The notes: a model not told the origin generated them from the letters alone. A DNA stretch of 14,603 nucleotides from Dunaliella salina (GCA_002284615.2 MU070635.1:13028-27630); one strand, 5' to 3'. Shown: positions 6,081 to 14,544, counted from the stretch's first letter. Numbers and translations are program-made.

Positions 6081-6794
6081 ATGAATATCAATCGCCACCA
6101 TCAAGCACTCAGCATCTGTGGTGAAACAATAAGCAAAGGAGACTTCAGACCTTACATCACCTCTATAGATGCATGTAATACAGAGAGACTACGCTCCCCG
6201 GGTATGGAAATTCCAAACACTTTCCATCGACACATTCCACATTGGCTGTTTCCATCTAGAAAACCACCAAACACACAGCTCAGTCGCCCTGATGGCATTA
6301 TCGTTTTACTCCTAGAAGGCAGAGACTCCTCACATCATCCACAGGATATGAATCCCAGAGATAGAGAAATCCACCTCATTGAGCTCAAATTTTGTTCTGA
6401 CACCAAACCCAAACAAACTCTCCACACTGCACAAAATCAGCACAAACACACCATTGAAAGCTTACGCACAAGATCTCTTCGGGGCACACACCGCAATAAC
6501 AGAGTCACACTACATACCATCCTAATTGGAGTTGCTGGAACTATCTTGAATCCCTACACTATTGATCCCCTTTGCAAACTTGGCCTAATAAAAGACAAAG
6601 CTCACAAGACTGCCAAACAACTCCACTGTCACGCTGTAAAGTCCCTAACAAAAATTCACAACACCAAAAATGCCACCCAATTCAGTAACGTAAGCAATGG
6701 GGGTTTGGGGGGGGGGGCTACAGGGAGGGCTACGCAAAGGACATTGAGGCGTGCAGCCAGACGGATGGCCGACAACCCACCGGACCCTCATTAG
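6081..6794 (+). pseudogene. LINE restriction-like (PD-(D/E)xK) endonuclease and C-terminus
   Basis: The first residues, NRHHQALSI, correspond to the RHN-type motif that follows the zinc finger in restriction-like-endonuclease LINEs. RPDG (residues 69-72) and IELKFCSD (100-107) supply the PD-(D/E)xK nuclease signature: Asp71, Glu101 and Lys103. VTLHTILIGVAGTI and LHCHAVKSL follow and look like the conserved helical C-terminus of the family. The last part is Gly/Arg-rich (GLGGGATGRATQRTLRRAARR), partly encoded by a G5-T3-G11 run at 6699-6717. The enzyme would nick the target DNA to prime reverse transcription. The open frame is 237 codons with no internal break, the best-preserved coding stretch in the window. 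Its upstream neighbours in the same protein are interrupted by stops. Confidence 0.82.
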
Positions 6795-6967
6795 TCAGGC
6801 TGCTCATAGCTAGCCTTCTTTGGTGGGGCTCACTGTTAGTGCGAGTGCAAACTGTTGGGTCTTTCCTTAATGCACGTTGGTAAGTATCAGCGTACACTTG
6901 GCAACCGCCGAGAGATGTGTGAGCTGCGTAGACAATACGTGGACTTGTTCATTGATCTTTTCAAATT
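6795..6967. other. Spacer after the LINE, nothing recognised
   Basis: The frame after the LINE stop has further TAG codons and no recognisable protein. There is no poly(A) tract, which fits a LINE using a restriction-like endonuclease but does not prove it. This could be the LINE 3' untranslated region or flanking DNA. Confidence 0.4.
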
Positions 6968-7100
6968 TATCAGTTCTATGCCTAGCAATAGAACTGAGGT
7001 TCTTGGAGGCGACTGATCTGTGTCCTTATTGCTGCTCATGCAATAAGGTGACCATCTTTTCCTTTCTCAAGGTCTAAGCAGACGAGTTGAGTTTAGTTTT
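6968..7100 (+). repeat. 133-bp direct repeat, copy 1
   Basis: The stretch matches 8746-8878 at roughly 124 of 133 positions by eye with no indels. It contains two hairpins. CAGTTCTAT (6971-6979) pairs with ATAGAACTG (6988-6996), and CCTTATTGC (7024-7032) pairs with GCAATAAGG (7040-7048) around the loop TGCTCAT. A gag-like fragment begins just downstream. The pair could be terminal repeats of a short LTR element or a dispersed repeat. Confidence 0.85.
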
Positions 7101-7595
7101 TAGAGAGTTATGCCGAGTCAGGTGCCCCGCAGAAGCACCAGGTCTAGGGTTTGGCTGCGGCAGAGGAGGCCACGCAACGGGTCGCGGCAGGGGCCTTTCC
7201 CTTCGTGCCCATACTCAGCCCATGTCTATGCCCAGCGATGAGGATGTTAACAAGGAGAGCATGGGCTATGCCAATGTAGCTGATTACGGCATGCGGCAAC
7301 TCCCGTAGCAGCGAAGACAGCGACAACAACAGTGATGAGGAGGACGACAAGTATGTTGCTGAGCGCGAGCAGGTGCGCAAGCTGCTGCGCTCCTTCCGTT
7401 CGCGTTTCGAGGGGGACGGGAACAGCAGCAAGCCAAAGCAGCGGGCCCCAAGCGCAGCAGCTCCAAGGCCGGGCTGTGCTGGAAGTGCTCGATGCCCGGG
7501 CACGCGGCTGCTGAGTGCAATGCACGCACGTCCCAAGGGGAGCACAAGGCCTACGCGCAGGGGCAACGGCTTCCACCGCCCCCTTGAGTGTGAGT
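7087..7595 (+). pseudogene. Gag-like fragment with CCHC zinc knuckle
   Basis: Sense alternates between two frames. The first frame (from about 7200) reads MSMPSDEDVNKESMGYANVADYG, up to a TAG at 7306-7308. A second frame open from 7280 gives a strongly acidic stretch (SSEDSDNNSDEEDD, from about 7307) and then a basic helix (KLLRSFRSRF). Back in the first frame lies a perfect CX2CX4HX4C knuckle, CWKCSMPGHAAAEC (7477-7518). Acidic linker, basic helix and knuckle suggest a retrotransposon Gag, probably from an LTR element different from the gypsy copy. At least two frameshifts break it. The sequence TGAGT-GTGAGT near 7590 resembles a 5' splice site, so a host zinc-knuckle exon is an alternative. 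No protease or RT follows. Confidence 0.5.
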
Positions 7596-7615
7596 ACCCT
7601 ATGTGCGCTTGCATG

Positions 7616-7847
7616 TGCAGCCTTGCTGGCAGTTTTTGGCCTTGCTGGCAGTTGTCTTGGCCTTGCTATGCCCTATTATTTGGATGTCTAATCCATGTGG
7701 CCATACAAGCCTTGCCTTTGATGTTGGTGCCTTGCTGGCTTGATGCTGTCCCCTTTGCTTGGGGTTTCGCTGGCAAGCTGTGTTGGCCAAGCCATTTTGT
7801 TACTTAAGCATCTGCTGCTGCGCTGCTCATTGAGCTGGGTTGTAGGC
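7616..7847. repeat. Degenerate GCCTTGCTGGC repeats leading into the satellite
   Basis: The phrase GCCTTGCTGGCAGTT occurs twice about 20 bp apart (near 7619 and 7640), and shorter versions (CCTTGCT, TTGCTGGC) recur to about 7770. No frame is convincing. This may be decayed satellite or the unarrayed edge of the next repeat. Confidence 0.45.
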
Positions 7848-8545
7848 AGGTGTCTACGCTGGCACGCTGCCAAGGTCCTTACGCTCCAAAGTTGTTGCTC
7901 CTTAATGGGTGTCTACGCTGGCATGCCACGTTGAGCTTTGCATGCGCAACCTTTGGTTGTAGACAGGTGTCTGAGCTGGCACGCTGTCCTGAGCCATGAG
8001 CATGTAACTTTGGTTTGCAAGCAGGTGTCTACGCCGGCATGCTGCCAAGGTCCTTCGGAGCTCCAAAGTTGTTGCTCATTAATGGGTGCCTACGCCGGCA
8101 CGCCATGTTGAGCTTTGCATGCGCAGCTTTTGGTTGTGGGCAGGTGTCTACGCCGGCACGCTGCTGTTTCTAGCACTTCCAAAGGTTTTACTCCAAAGCA
8201 GGTGTCAACGCCGGCATGCTGTCTTGAGTCATGCGCATGTGACTTTGGTTATAAGCAGGTGTCTACGCCAACACGCTGCTGCAGTTTGCCCAGGTTCTTG
8301 CGCATAAATGGATTCCTACGCAAGCATGCCTTTGCCAGCCTGCTGCTGTGGTTATGCACTTCCTACAAGTCCCGTGCAAGCTTGCTGTGCACAAATGTGC
8401 AGTTCAACCCAAGTTAAGAAGTTTTGTGACCTTGGTTATGAGCAGGTGTCTATGCTGTCGTGCTGCTGCAGCTCGCTCAGGTCCTTTGCCCACGCAAGGA
8501 TGCCTATGCCGGCATGTGTATATGGGCTGTGTAGTGCCATGTTAG
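7848..8545 (+). repeat. About 58-bp satellite with 175-bp super-period
   Basis: The core GGTGTCTACGCYGGCAYGCTG recurs with its TGTCT (or variant) at about 7851, 7910, 7968, 8026, 8087, 8145, 8203, 8260, 8313, 8446 and 8501, a spacing of 57-61 bp through most of the array. Three monomer types (A with CCAAGGTCCTT and CTCCAAAG, B with GAGCTTTGCATGCGCA, C with GAGYCATG and ACTTTGGTT) follow in the order A-B-C-A-B, giving about 175 bp from A to A. Neither 58 nor 175 is a multiple of three, so open frames here are incidental. Copies decay beyond 8313. Confidence 0.85.
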
Positions 8546-8711
8546 CTTGTTGCTAGTTCAAGTACTTTTTGCAAGTACTGTGCAAACTTGCTGCTGTGCA
8601 CTATTGTGCAGTTAATTTGAATAGGTGCTGAGTTGTGCTGCCCTACCTGATGTTGCTTTGCAACTGAGACTTAGCACAAGGAATTGTTCGCTCCCCTCGG
8701 CCTGACTGGTG
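8546..8711. other. Non-coding stretch between the satellite and hairpin repeat
   Basis: It contains short echoes of the satellite (GCAAGTACTGTGCAAACTTGCTGCTGTGCA) but no regular period and no recognisable frame. Confidence 0.4.
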
Positions 8712-8741
8712 TTTCGTCTCGCCTATCACGAGACGGAAGAG
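8712..8741 (+). repeat. Hairpin repeat, copy 1 (CGTCTCG/CGAGACG)
   Basis: CGTCTCG (8715-8721) and CGAGACG (8729-8735) form a perfect 7-bp stem around CCTATCA. The part from CTCGCCTATCACGAGACGG to AGAGAA is repeated at 9094-9119 with two changes. It ends directly at the second 133-bp repeat. Confidence 0.75.
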
Positions 8742-8745
8742 AATC

Positions 8746-8878
8746 TATCAGTTCTATACCTAGCAGTAGAAGTGAGGCTCTTGGAGGCGAGTGATCTGTG
8801 TCCTTATTGCTGCTCATGCAATAAGGTGACCATCTTTTCCTTTCTCAAGGTCTCAGCAGACAGATTGAGTTTAGTTTT
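8746..8878 (+). repeat. 133-bp direct repeat, copy 2
   Basis: This is the second copy of the repeat at 6968-7100, 1,778 bp downstream and in the same orientation. The hairpin CCTTATTGC/GCAATAAGG (8802-8810 and 8818-8826) and its loop are unchanged. The first hairpin has lost pairing through three substitutions. Sequence on both sides differs from that of copy 1, so the repeat boundaries are sharp. Confidence 0.85.
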
Positions 8879-9240
8879 GCTCTCGCAGCTCGCTGTCTTG
8901 CTGTTGTTCAAACATGCTAAAACTTGGCTTTTCTCACGTGTCCCGTCTGTCTCTTTGTCAGCTTGCTTGCCCACGTGTGGGTCTCAGCTTCCTCTTCAGC
9001 TTGTCTTTTCCTCTCCTCTTCTCCAGAGCTGTATTTGGAAGGCCATGCAGGCCAATTTTTGTTCTTGTGCCTAGTCTGCCCCCTTGTAAGGACCTCACCT
9101 ATTACGAGACGGAAGAGAACCATTATATACTTTTGCCCAACTTCCAAACACAGACTTCATTCCTTTTTTGGCGGGCTACCACATTTTGACTGATCTTGAG
9201 ATCAATACTTTTCTAAATCAAGACTCGTACAAGTTTTCAA
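8879..9240. other. Non-coding stretch with second hairpin-repeat copy
   Basis: I see no recognisable protein. Positions 9094-9119 repeat the CTCRCCTATYACGAGACGG unit of 8718-8743, although here the 5' arm of the hairpin has decayed. Two CACGTG hexamers lie near 8936 and 8972. The stretch runs into a T-rich segment at 9241. Confidence 0.45.
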
Positions 9241-10483
9241 TTTTTTTTTTTGTCTGAGTTGGTTTCAATTTTTGGTGCTGGCTGAGATTGTTTCACTAGC
9301 AGCCGATCAGCTAGAGTCTTGGGCTGTAGGCCACCCTTGTAATCCTTGTTTCATCTATGTAAGTTATGGCTTTGCTTAGCGCTTTTTGAGCGCTTTCAGA
9401 CCAAGAGCAGCTCAATTAGAAGCAACATGTTGGGGAGCAGCACGGCATGGCCTATAACAAACCCGGGCATATTGTCATATGGGGAAAGAGAAAATCTGCA
9501 CGGTCATACACAACACCATTTGTTGTGCTGCGTGCTTCAAGAAAAGTAAGAGTGCAATGACGGTGATACAAGATAGCAACACCCTATGAAAAAATTTAGG
9601 CAAAGAGCACCAGATGACTTTCTGGTCCTCACATTGTGCTATGAAATGGAAGCAAAGTGCATATTAATGAAAAATTCCGGAAAATGTGTGATAGGATTTC
9701 CAAGAATGGCATTTGTGACAGCATTTGTTGCAGCATTTGTAGCTGCAACATGAGATGGGCAATATATTTGCGTCCTTGCTACATCAGTTGTGCAAGCAGT
9801 GAGGTGAACAATTTGTTGAGCAACATCAAGACCAATTTAGTGAAGAGGGGTCCAGATGGTCCACAAGGTGAGCCACACATGCGCAAATTAAGTGCCCTCT
9901 CAATTGTGGACCCATTTGTTCTCATGTCATGCCTATGCCACAGCTGCAAGCTACTTGTGCAAAAACTGGCCTTTCACCTGCCTTCCATCAGTCTCCTTTT
10001 GCTTTGAACCTTTTGCTTCAAGGTATTGCAACAACTTGTGCAGGTGCATTGATAGTCATTCAAAGTTGCTTCTTGCAAAATACATAGTGTCCTAGGCCCC
10101 ACTCCTCCCCTTTGTTGAAGCCAAAGAGCTCTGAGCATGCAATGTAGAACACCCTCCACCGATTGTACCTGAAATGCAAAGACAAGTCAATGCTCTTTTA
10201 TCATAACCCCAAATCCTTGTGGCAATTGAAATGCCACCAAGCCTCATACATACTTCCTCCACACAAAAGAAGAACATATGACCTTCATCAAAAAATTGAA
10301 TGTAGTAGTGCAACTTTGCACTAGCTTGTCTATGCAGACTTATGTCCATTCGTTTACTCCAACAAAAGATGCATCTTTGTATCACACATCTTTTTGTAGC
10401 AAGTCTTTTACCTTTCAGCAGGAGCCTCCAAGAAGAATAAATTTTGGAAACCAAGGGTCAATCCAATTAAGAACTATATATTC
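9241..10483. other. Anonymous AT-leaning region, no gene recognised
   Basis: It begins with a T run (9242-9253). The longest open stretch (9657-10007, plus) reads as Cys- and Ser-rich text with no motif I recognise and looks like chance. A perfect 9-bp hairpin lies at 9726-9750. I find no tRNA, rRNA or transposon domain. Confidence 0.4.
9726..9750. other. Perfect 9-bp hairpin with 7-base loop
   Basis: TGTTGCAGC (9726-9734) is fully complementary to GCTGCAACA (9742-9750), with loop ATTTGTA. CAGCATTTGT is also repeated just upstream at about 9719, so the region is both a short direct and an inverted repeat. Confidence 0.8.
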
Positions 10484-10513
10484 GGAATCCTGAGATCAAG
10501 AGCTATCCATTGG
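10484..10513 (+). repeat. 30-bp short direct repeat, copy 1
   Basis: It is 25 of 30 identical to 10623-10652, beginning GGAATCCTGAG and ending CCATTGG. The two copies flank the G-run that contains the undetermined base. Confidence 0.65.
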
Positions 10514-10535
10514 TATGTGTATGGGTCCGATCAGA

Positions 10536-10553
10536 GGGGGGGGGGNGGGGGGG
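10536..10553 (+). repeat. Poly-G run containing an undetermined base
   Basis: Seventeen G residues are interrupted by a single N at 10546. The N probably marks a homopolymer length the assembly could not settle, so the true length is unknown. Confidence 0.9.
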
Positions 10554-10622
10554 TACAGGTTTTTGGGACACCCCCTCCAGAATTTTTCTGAGCCACTTCT
10601 ACAGAATTCTAAAGACACCATT

Positions 10623-10652
10623 GGATTCCTGAGCTCGAGAACTATCTATTGG
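10623..10652 (+). repeat. 30-bp short direct repeat, copy 2
   Basis: This is the second copy of the unit at 10484-10513, 139 bp downstream and in the same orientation, beginning GGATTCCTGAG and ending CTATTGG. Confidence 0.65.
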
Positions 10653-11499
10653 CACCCTCTTTGAGTAAATTGAGTAAAAGGGGGGGTCTGTGTGCATGAA
10701 TCCGAGTCAGTGCCACATGCGCATGGGTGTAGGTTGCTGGGGGTGTGAAGGCAAACATGCAGCAAACAAATCCAGACTTCCATGATAGTGACGATGTATA
10801 ATATGTTTTTGCATGGTGAAGTGAGAGGGGCAGTTTATGCACTTGCAAGCCAGTTGTGGGTGCTTGGAAGGGCAGGTATGCATGAGTGTCCTCTCCTCAG
10901 TTTTTACCCCATATCTCTGCACCTCAATCCCTCAATGCGCTGACTATGCAGGTTGATAGCTACTTGAGAGAGGAGCAGATTGGTACCTTTTTGTCAGCAT
11001 TGGGGCACTGGAAGGGGGGTTCAAGGGTGGGTGGGTGGGTCAGGGGAGTCCCACTCAGTTTTCGGGCATGGCTTCCATCACTTTTTTTTTAAGCCTCCTG
11101 CTTTCAGTCAAAAAAAAAGTTGCAAGGGCTCATTGAAACAACTTGCAAAATATACCATACAACTTCTATTGAACCTTTCGACAAGCCCTTCCTTTCTTTA
11201 AATAGAGTAGGCCTTTTAAACCCCACTTTCTCAAGCAAAATCCAATTTAAACTGACAAGGCGTCGCGTTTGGCCTTGTGGATTGCAAATTTGAAAACCTC
11301 TTTTTGCCGGCCTTGGCTTTGTTGCAAAGGCGGGCTAGATTAAAGCCCCACGGCTCAACTCTAAGACAACTTCAGACAAGCAAACAAACCAAAGTGCCAA
11401 TTATCACTAGGGCAACCAAATGAATCTACTTATGTTTCATTGAAGCATCATCTCCCGCTGCCAACTTGTGCCAAAACACGAGAGCAAAGTCACTTCAAT
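10653..11499. other. Anonymous non-coding region with G-rich tract
   Basis: There is no recognisable protein on either strand. It contains the G-quadruplex-type motif at 11025-11039, runs of T and A near 11080 and 11110, and a 7-bp hairpin ACAAGGC/GCCTTGT (11255-11278). Confidence 0.4.
11025..11039 (+). other. G-quadruplex motif
   Basis: GGGTGGGTGGGTGGG is four G triplets separated by single T bases, the arrangement known to give the most stable parallel quadruplexes. Further G runs lie on both sides (G6 near 11013, G4 near 11043). Confidence 0.85.
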
Positions 11500-11650
11500 G
11501 CCTGGCAAAGAGAGGTTCTCGCTTCCGCTTTTGCATCCTTTTTTAGTTGGAGTCCTTTGCAAGCACGCTCCCTCAATGCTTGCAAATTTTGACATTGCAG
11601 CATCAATAAATGACCCAAGAGCAACCAAATTCCTGGGATACTAGTCATTT
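11500..11650 (+). repeat. Diverged dispersed repeat, copy 1
   Basis: Best conserved around TTTGACATTGCAGCATCAATAA (11587 on), followed by an AAGAGCA phrase. It resembles 13690-13850 over about 150 bp by eye, with many substitutions and small indels. Confidence 0.45.
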
Positions 11651-12842
11651 GTATCGCGTTCCTAAATTTGAGAACCATGCCAGATTTATATCTCCGCGCA
11701 TAATTGTTGTTTTTTCCTTGCTCGGTGACTGCGTGCGCATAAAATAATTTTCTTTTCGAGGACTTGTGGTTGTGTAAATTAATTCATCCATTACTTAGTT
11801 AAGAGGTGGAAAACTCCCTATTGTCATTGGATATGTTTTTCCCCGGTTTCCTTTCTCAATTCTGATCATGCCAACCATGATCATTCCATAAATTGTCTTG
11901 TTCACCAACATTTCTTGAAAATCAGAGGTTCCCAGATCACTCTCCTGGCCTCAGATCACCCAAAAAAGGCTCACGGCTCCACCTTGGGGTCACTTTTAAC
12001 ACCCAAAAATTTGCAACTGTAACCCCCTTTTATTCTCCATATTTTCATACACCCTGCATATCCAAAAATAGGAAAGGAGGTCAAAAGTTGACCTGTTTAG
12101 CTCCTCTGTCGTGCAATGTCACCAAGGAAAACAGCTGAATTTCTACACCTAACCAACCACGGGGTCTTTTCACCTTTTCACCATTTTTGTCCAATGATAC
12201 TCTTTCCGTAGAAGAACTCCAAATCATTAAAAAACATCCAATTTGGTGGGTGGTCAGGAATGAAGTAGGGTTCACGCCGTGGGAAGTTAGGCACAAGCCC
12301 CTAAGCTGGGAGTAAAGCTCTAGTTCTACATTTTGAAACCAAACTTAAGCGTCCCAAATTTGGGGTACTGGTAGGAGTATTTCAAAAACACCTGTTTTTT
12401 TGGGGGAAGTTGTCCAGCCCTGGTAAATATCCATTTCGCACAGCAAGAGGGTATAACTGGTTAAGGTAGCCTTTCCATGGTTGCGTACAATAGTTATGTT
12501 CAAGCTTTGCTGCTGATGATTGGAAGCACAACTAAAAACATTTTGTGTGTGCAAAAAGTCCAATTGGGCATGGCAGTTTTGCCAAAATGAGTGCAAAGCA
12601 GCGCACAAAACATCCCAAATGCTAGTTACTTAAAGAGTACCTTTTTTTGCAACTTAAGGTGCAACAGTACTTTGCAATTTGAACTTACACCAATGACAAA
12701 GACAGCTGAATCAAATATTTTTAGACACAACACAGCTTGTAACCGCGGGCACCACCAACTCACGAAATGTTCCTCAAAGGGGGCTTAGGGGGAACGTCAT
12801 GAAGTGACTGTATATGCGACGAGTATCGCAAGTATGATATGA
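11651..12842. other. Anonymous non-coding region with small hairpins
   Basis: No protein is recognised. Perfect hairpins occur at 11863-11883 (TGATCATG-CCAAC-CATGATCA) and 12078-12094 (AGGTCAA-AAG-TTGACCT). Open stretches are short and of random-looking composition. Confidence 0.4.
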
Positions 12843-13052
12843 ATGGTTGACAAGTCCTTCCACGCTTGGACACATGACAGATGGACTGAAAAGGTTTTAG
12901 GTATCGCCGGCTTCCTCCTCCAAAGGCTAGGTGGGCTTATTCACACATGGGATTCCTTATTAGCAAACTTGATTGAGCTTGCACAAAGAAATGCATCAAG
13001 AAAACGGTGTTACTTTGAGCCCCACGTGCGCAGTCTTCTCAACCCTGCTTAA
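12843..13052 (+). CDS. Unrecognised 69-codon open frame
   Basis: It runs from an ATG to a TAA. The text looks more protein-like than its neighbours, with amphipathic helix-like stretches (WTEKVLGIAGFLLQRLGGLI, then DSLLANLIELAQRN) and a mixed charged C-terminus (SRKRCYFEPHVRSLL). I recognise no family. A stop precedes the ATG in the same frame, and no continuation is visible downstream. It could be an exon or a decayed fragment of a larger gene, or chance. Nothing nearby suggests a partner or pathway. Confidence 0.15.
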   Translation: MVDKSFHAWTHDRWTEKVLGIAGFLLQRLGGLIHTWDSLLANLIELAQRNASRKRCYFEPHVRSLLNPA

Positions 13053-13689
13053 ACAATATTGCCGCAAGGACTAAGTCAAATTGCCAACTCTTGGAACCGC
13101 CTCGCGGCACACTCTCGTCATAGCACACTCTTGTCATGACAGGCAAGTGCATGATGATGCCTTGTTTCCAGCCAAACCCTAATATCCATGATGGATGAGC
13201 CTCAATTTTGAGCATCTCGGAAACAGTTGGTGTCTGGTTTACTAGTCATTGATAAAGGGGGTGGAAGGAAGGCCTGGAAATGGCAAAATTCTTTTTTGCC
13301 TCGTCCTAGGGTGGTCTTGATGGATAAAGCCTCCTTTCATGGCAGGTGCGCTTCACATAGTGTTTTTGACAAAATTTCTGCAACCCTTGCACCATTCCAG
13401 GAGCTGAATAAATGAGTAAATCCAAGGATCCAGACAAAATATGTGTTATTCCTCAACTGCTCACAGCTTTGGTACCTGCAAATTTTATTAATTATATCTA
13501 TGGGGTCAACAAATTTGATGCCATTTAAGACCAGGTTTCAGCACCAAATCAACAAGAAGACGCCAAAGAAACCCACTTGAGTGTGTATGTTAACTTCAAA
13601 GCGTTCCATTCAAGTGAGTCCATTAAATTTTTCTTCCACTCGTACTGACTCGCGACTCTGTGCCAGATTTGGGGGGCCAGCTTGCGGCA
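13053..13689. other. Anonymous non-coding region
   Basis: No gene is recognised. The one clear structure is a pair of 16-bp tandem units (GCACACTCTYGTCATR) at 13107-13138. Confidence 0.4.
13107..13138 (+). repeat. 16-bp tandem duplication
   Basis: GCACACTCTCGTCATA (13107-13122) is followed immediately by GCACACTCTTGTCATG (13123-13138), differing at two positions. Confidence 0.8.
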
Positions 13690-13850
13690 TGAGCAAGCTC
13701 GCAGAGGTCCTTCATTTTGCGTTCACATCCATCCCAATGGGTGTGCCCCTCAGAACGCTTCCCATGTGCCCTCCCTGCAAATCTGACATTGCAGCATGAT
13801 TAGAAGACATAAGAGCAGCTTAAGTCCAAGAGCGCTGGTCACTTGCTGGT
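13690..13850 (+). repeat. Diverged dispersed repeat, copy 2
   Basis: It shares CTGACATTGCAGCAT and the AAGAGCAGCTTAAGTCC phrase with the related copies. It is closest by eye to 14290-14450, about 600 bp downstream. Confidence 0.5.
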
Positions 13851-14289
13851 CGTCCCCATGACTCACCCTAGACCCAGCGGCCATTTACTGCCTTTTGACG
13901 TACCCCAGCACCCCCTGCACCATTTCTAGTCCTGAGCAGTGCCTCCGAGAGCTAATTCTTTCCATCACAAAAACACTTAAAAGAGAAGGAGCAGTGTGTG
14001 GCTGGCGGGAAAGTTTCAAGAACCACTGATTCACTTGAAGGTTTCCTATCCACAGCTCTGTGAGCAAACCTGCACCCCAAGAGTCCTAAATATCCGTCAT
14101 ATTGGGCAACACCTTTGGTGTAAAAATGGACTCGAGAAAGCCTAAGCTTTCATGTGAGGCACTAGAAATATGTTCGCTGATTCAGTCAAAAGCACACTGC
14201 TTTCCTCGTGGGCGACTGTTTGGCCACATTCAAATTTTGACAGAAGCATCATACTGGGCAATCTGGAGACGTGCTCAGGTTGCCAGGGC
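13851..14289. other. Anonymous non-coding region between repeat copies
   Basis: There is no recognisable protein or RNA gene. Short open stretches on both strands show no motif. Confidence 0.35.
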
Positions 14290-14450
14290 ACGCGGCAATT
14301 GTGATGCGATGCACCCCCCCCTGCATCAGCATGCACATCTGTCGGTCAACCTACAAGCACGCACCCGCGATGCCCCTCCCGCAAAAAATCTTACAGCCCA
14401 ACATTATTTGGCGACCTAAGGACAGCTGAAGTCCAGAAGCGCAGTTTGTT
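14290..14450 (+). repeat. Diverged dispersed repeat, copy 3
   Basis: ATGCCCCTCCCGCAAAAAATC and ACAGCTGAAGTCCAGAAGCGC correspond to similar phrases in copy 2 at the same relative spacing. It includes a hairpin, GATGCA (14308-14313) with TGCATC (14322-14327), around a loop of eight C residues. Confidence 0.5.
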
Positions 14451-14543
14451 TGGTGCAAGCAAGATATCCACCTTTTTCAGTCAAAATGCGTGCAAAACGG
14501 CCTCTAAGCAGGTAGCAGCTTTTCAAAGCTTATGCCCTTGACA

Positions 14544-14544
<1 letters not shown>

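Larger units (their letters stand above)
5028..6794 (+). mobile_element. 5'-truncated LINE (non-LTR retrotransposon) with RNase H and restriction-like endonuclease
   Basis: One frame runs from 5028 to the TAG at 6792-6794, 589 codons in all. Inside it are three TAG codons (5751-5753, 5892-5894, 5991-5993), no TAA or TGA, and no frameshift. Domain order is RNase H, CX2CX7HX4C finger, RHH motif, and PD-(D/E)xK endonuclease. The reverse transcriptase that should precede RNase H is absent, as expected for a 5'-truncated LINE copy made by incomplete target-primed reverse transcription. No poly(A) tail follows. RNase H plus a restriction-like endonuclease is known from algal LINEs of the Dualen/RandI type. 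The exact clade needs a search. Confidence 0.85.

Noticed and set aside
6081..6794. Bacterial restriction endonuclease gene
   Set aside because: It is in one frame with a LINE RNase H and zinc finger, has no methylase neighbour, and the C-terminal text fits retroelements.
6795..7013. LINE frame extended past 6794 because further in-frame stops are also TAG
   Set aside because: The text beyond NPPDPH has no family resemblance, so the TAG at 6792 is taken as the natural end.
7144..7614. Minus-strand open frame of 156 codons
   Set aside because: It is the complement of the gag-like fragment with its zinc knuckle and has no motif of its own.
7848..8545. Coding tandem repeats (open stretches with recurring CLRRHAA-like text)
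   Set aside because: The 58-bp and 175-bp periods are not multiples of three, so the text recurs in shifting frames. It is satellite DNA.
9657..10007. 116-codon plus-strand open frame as a gene
   Set aside because: Cys- and Ser-rich with no motif, no neighbours and composition like translated non-coding DNA.
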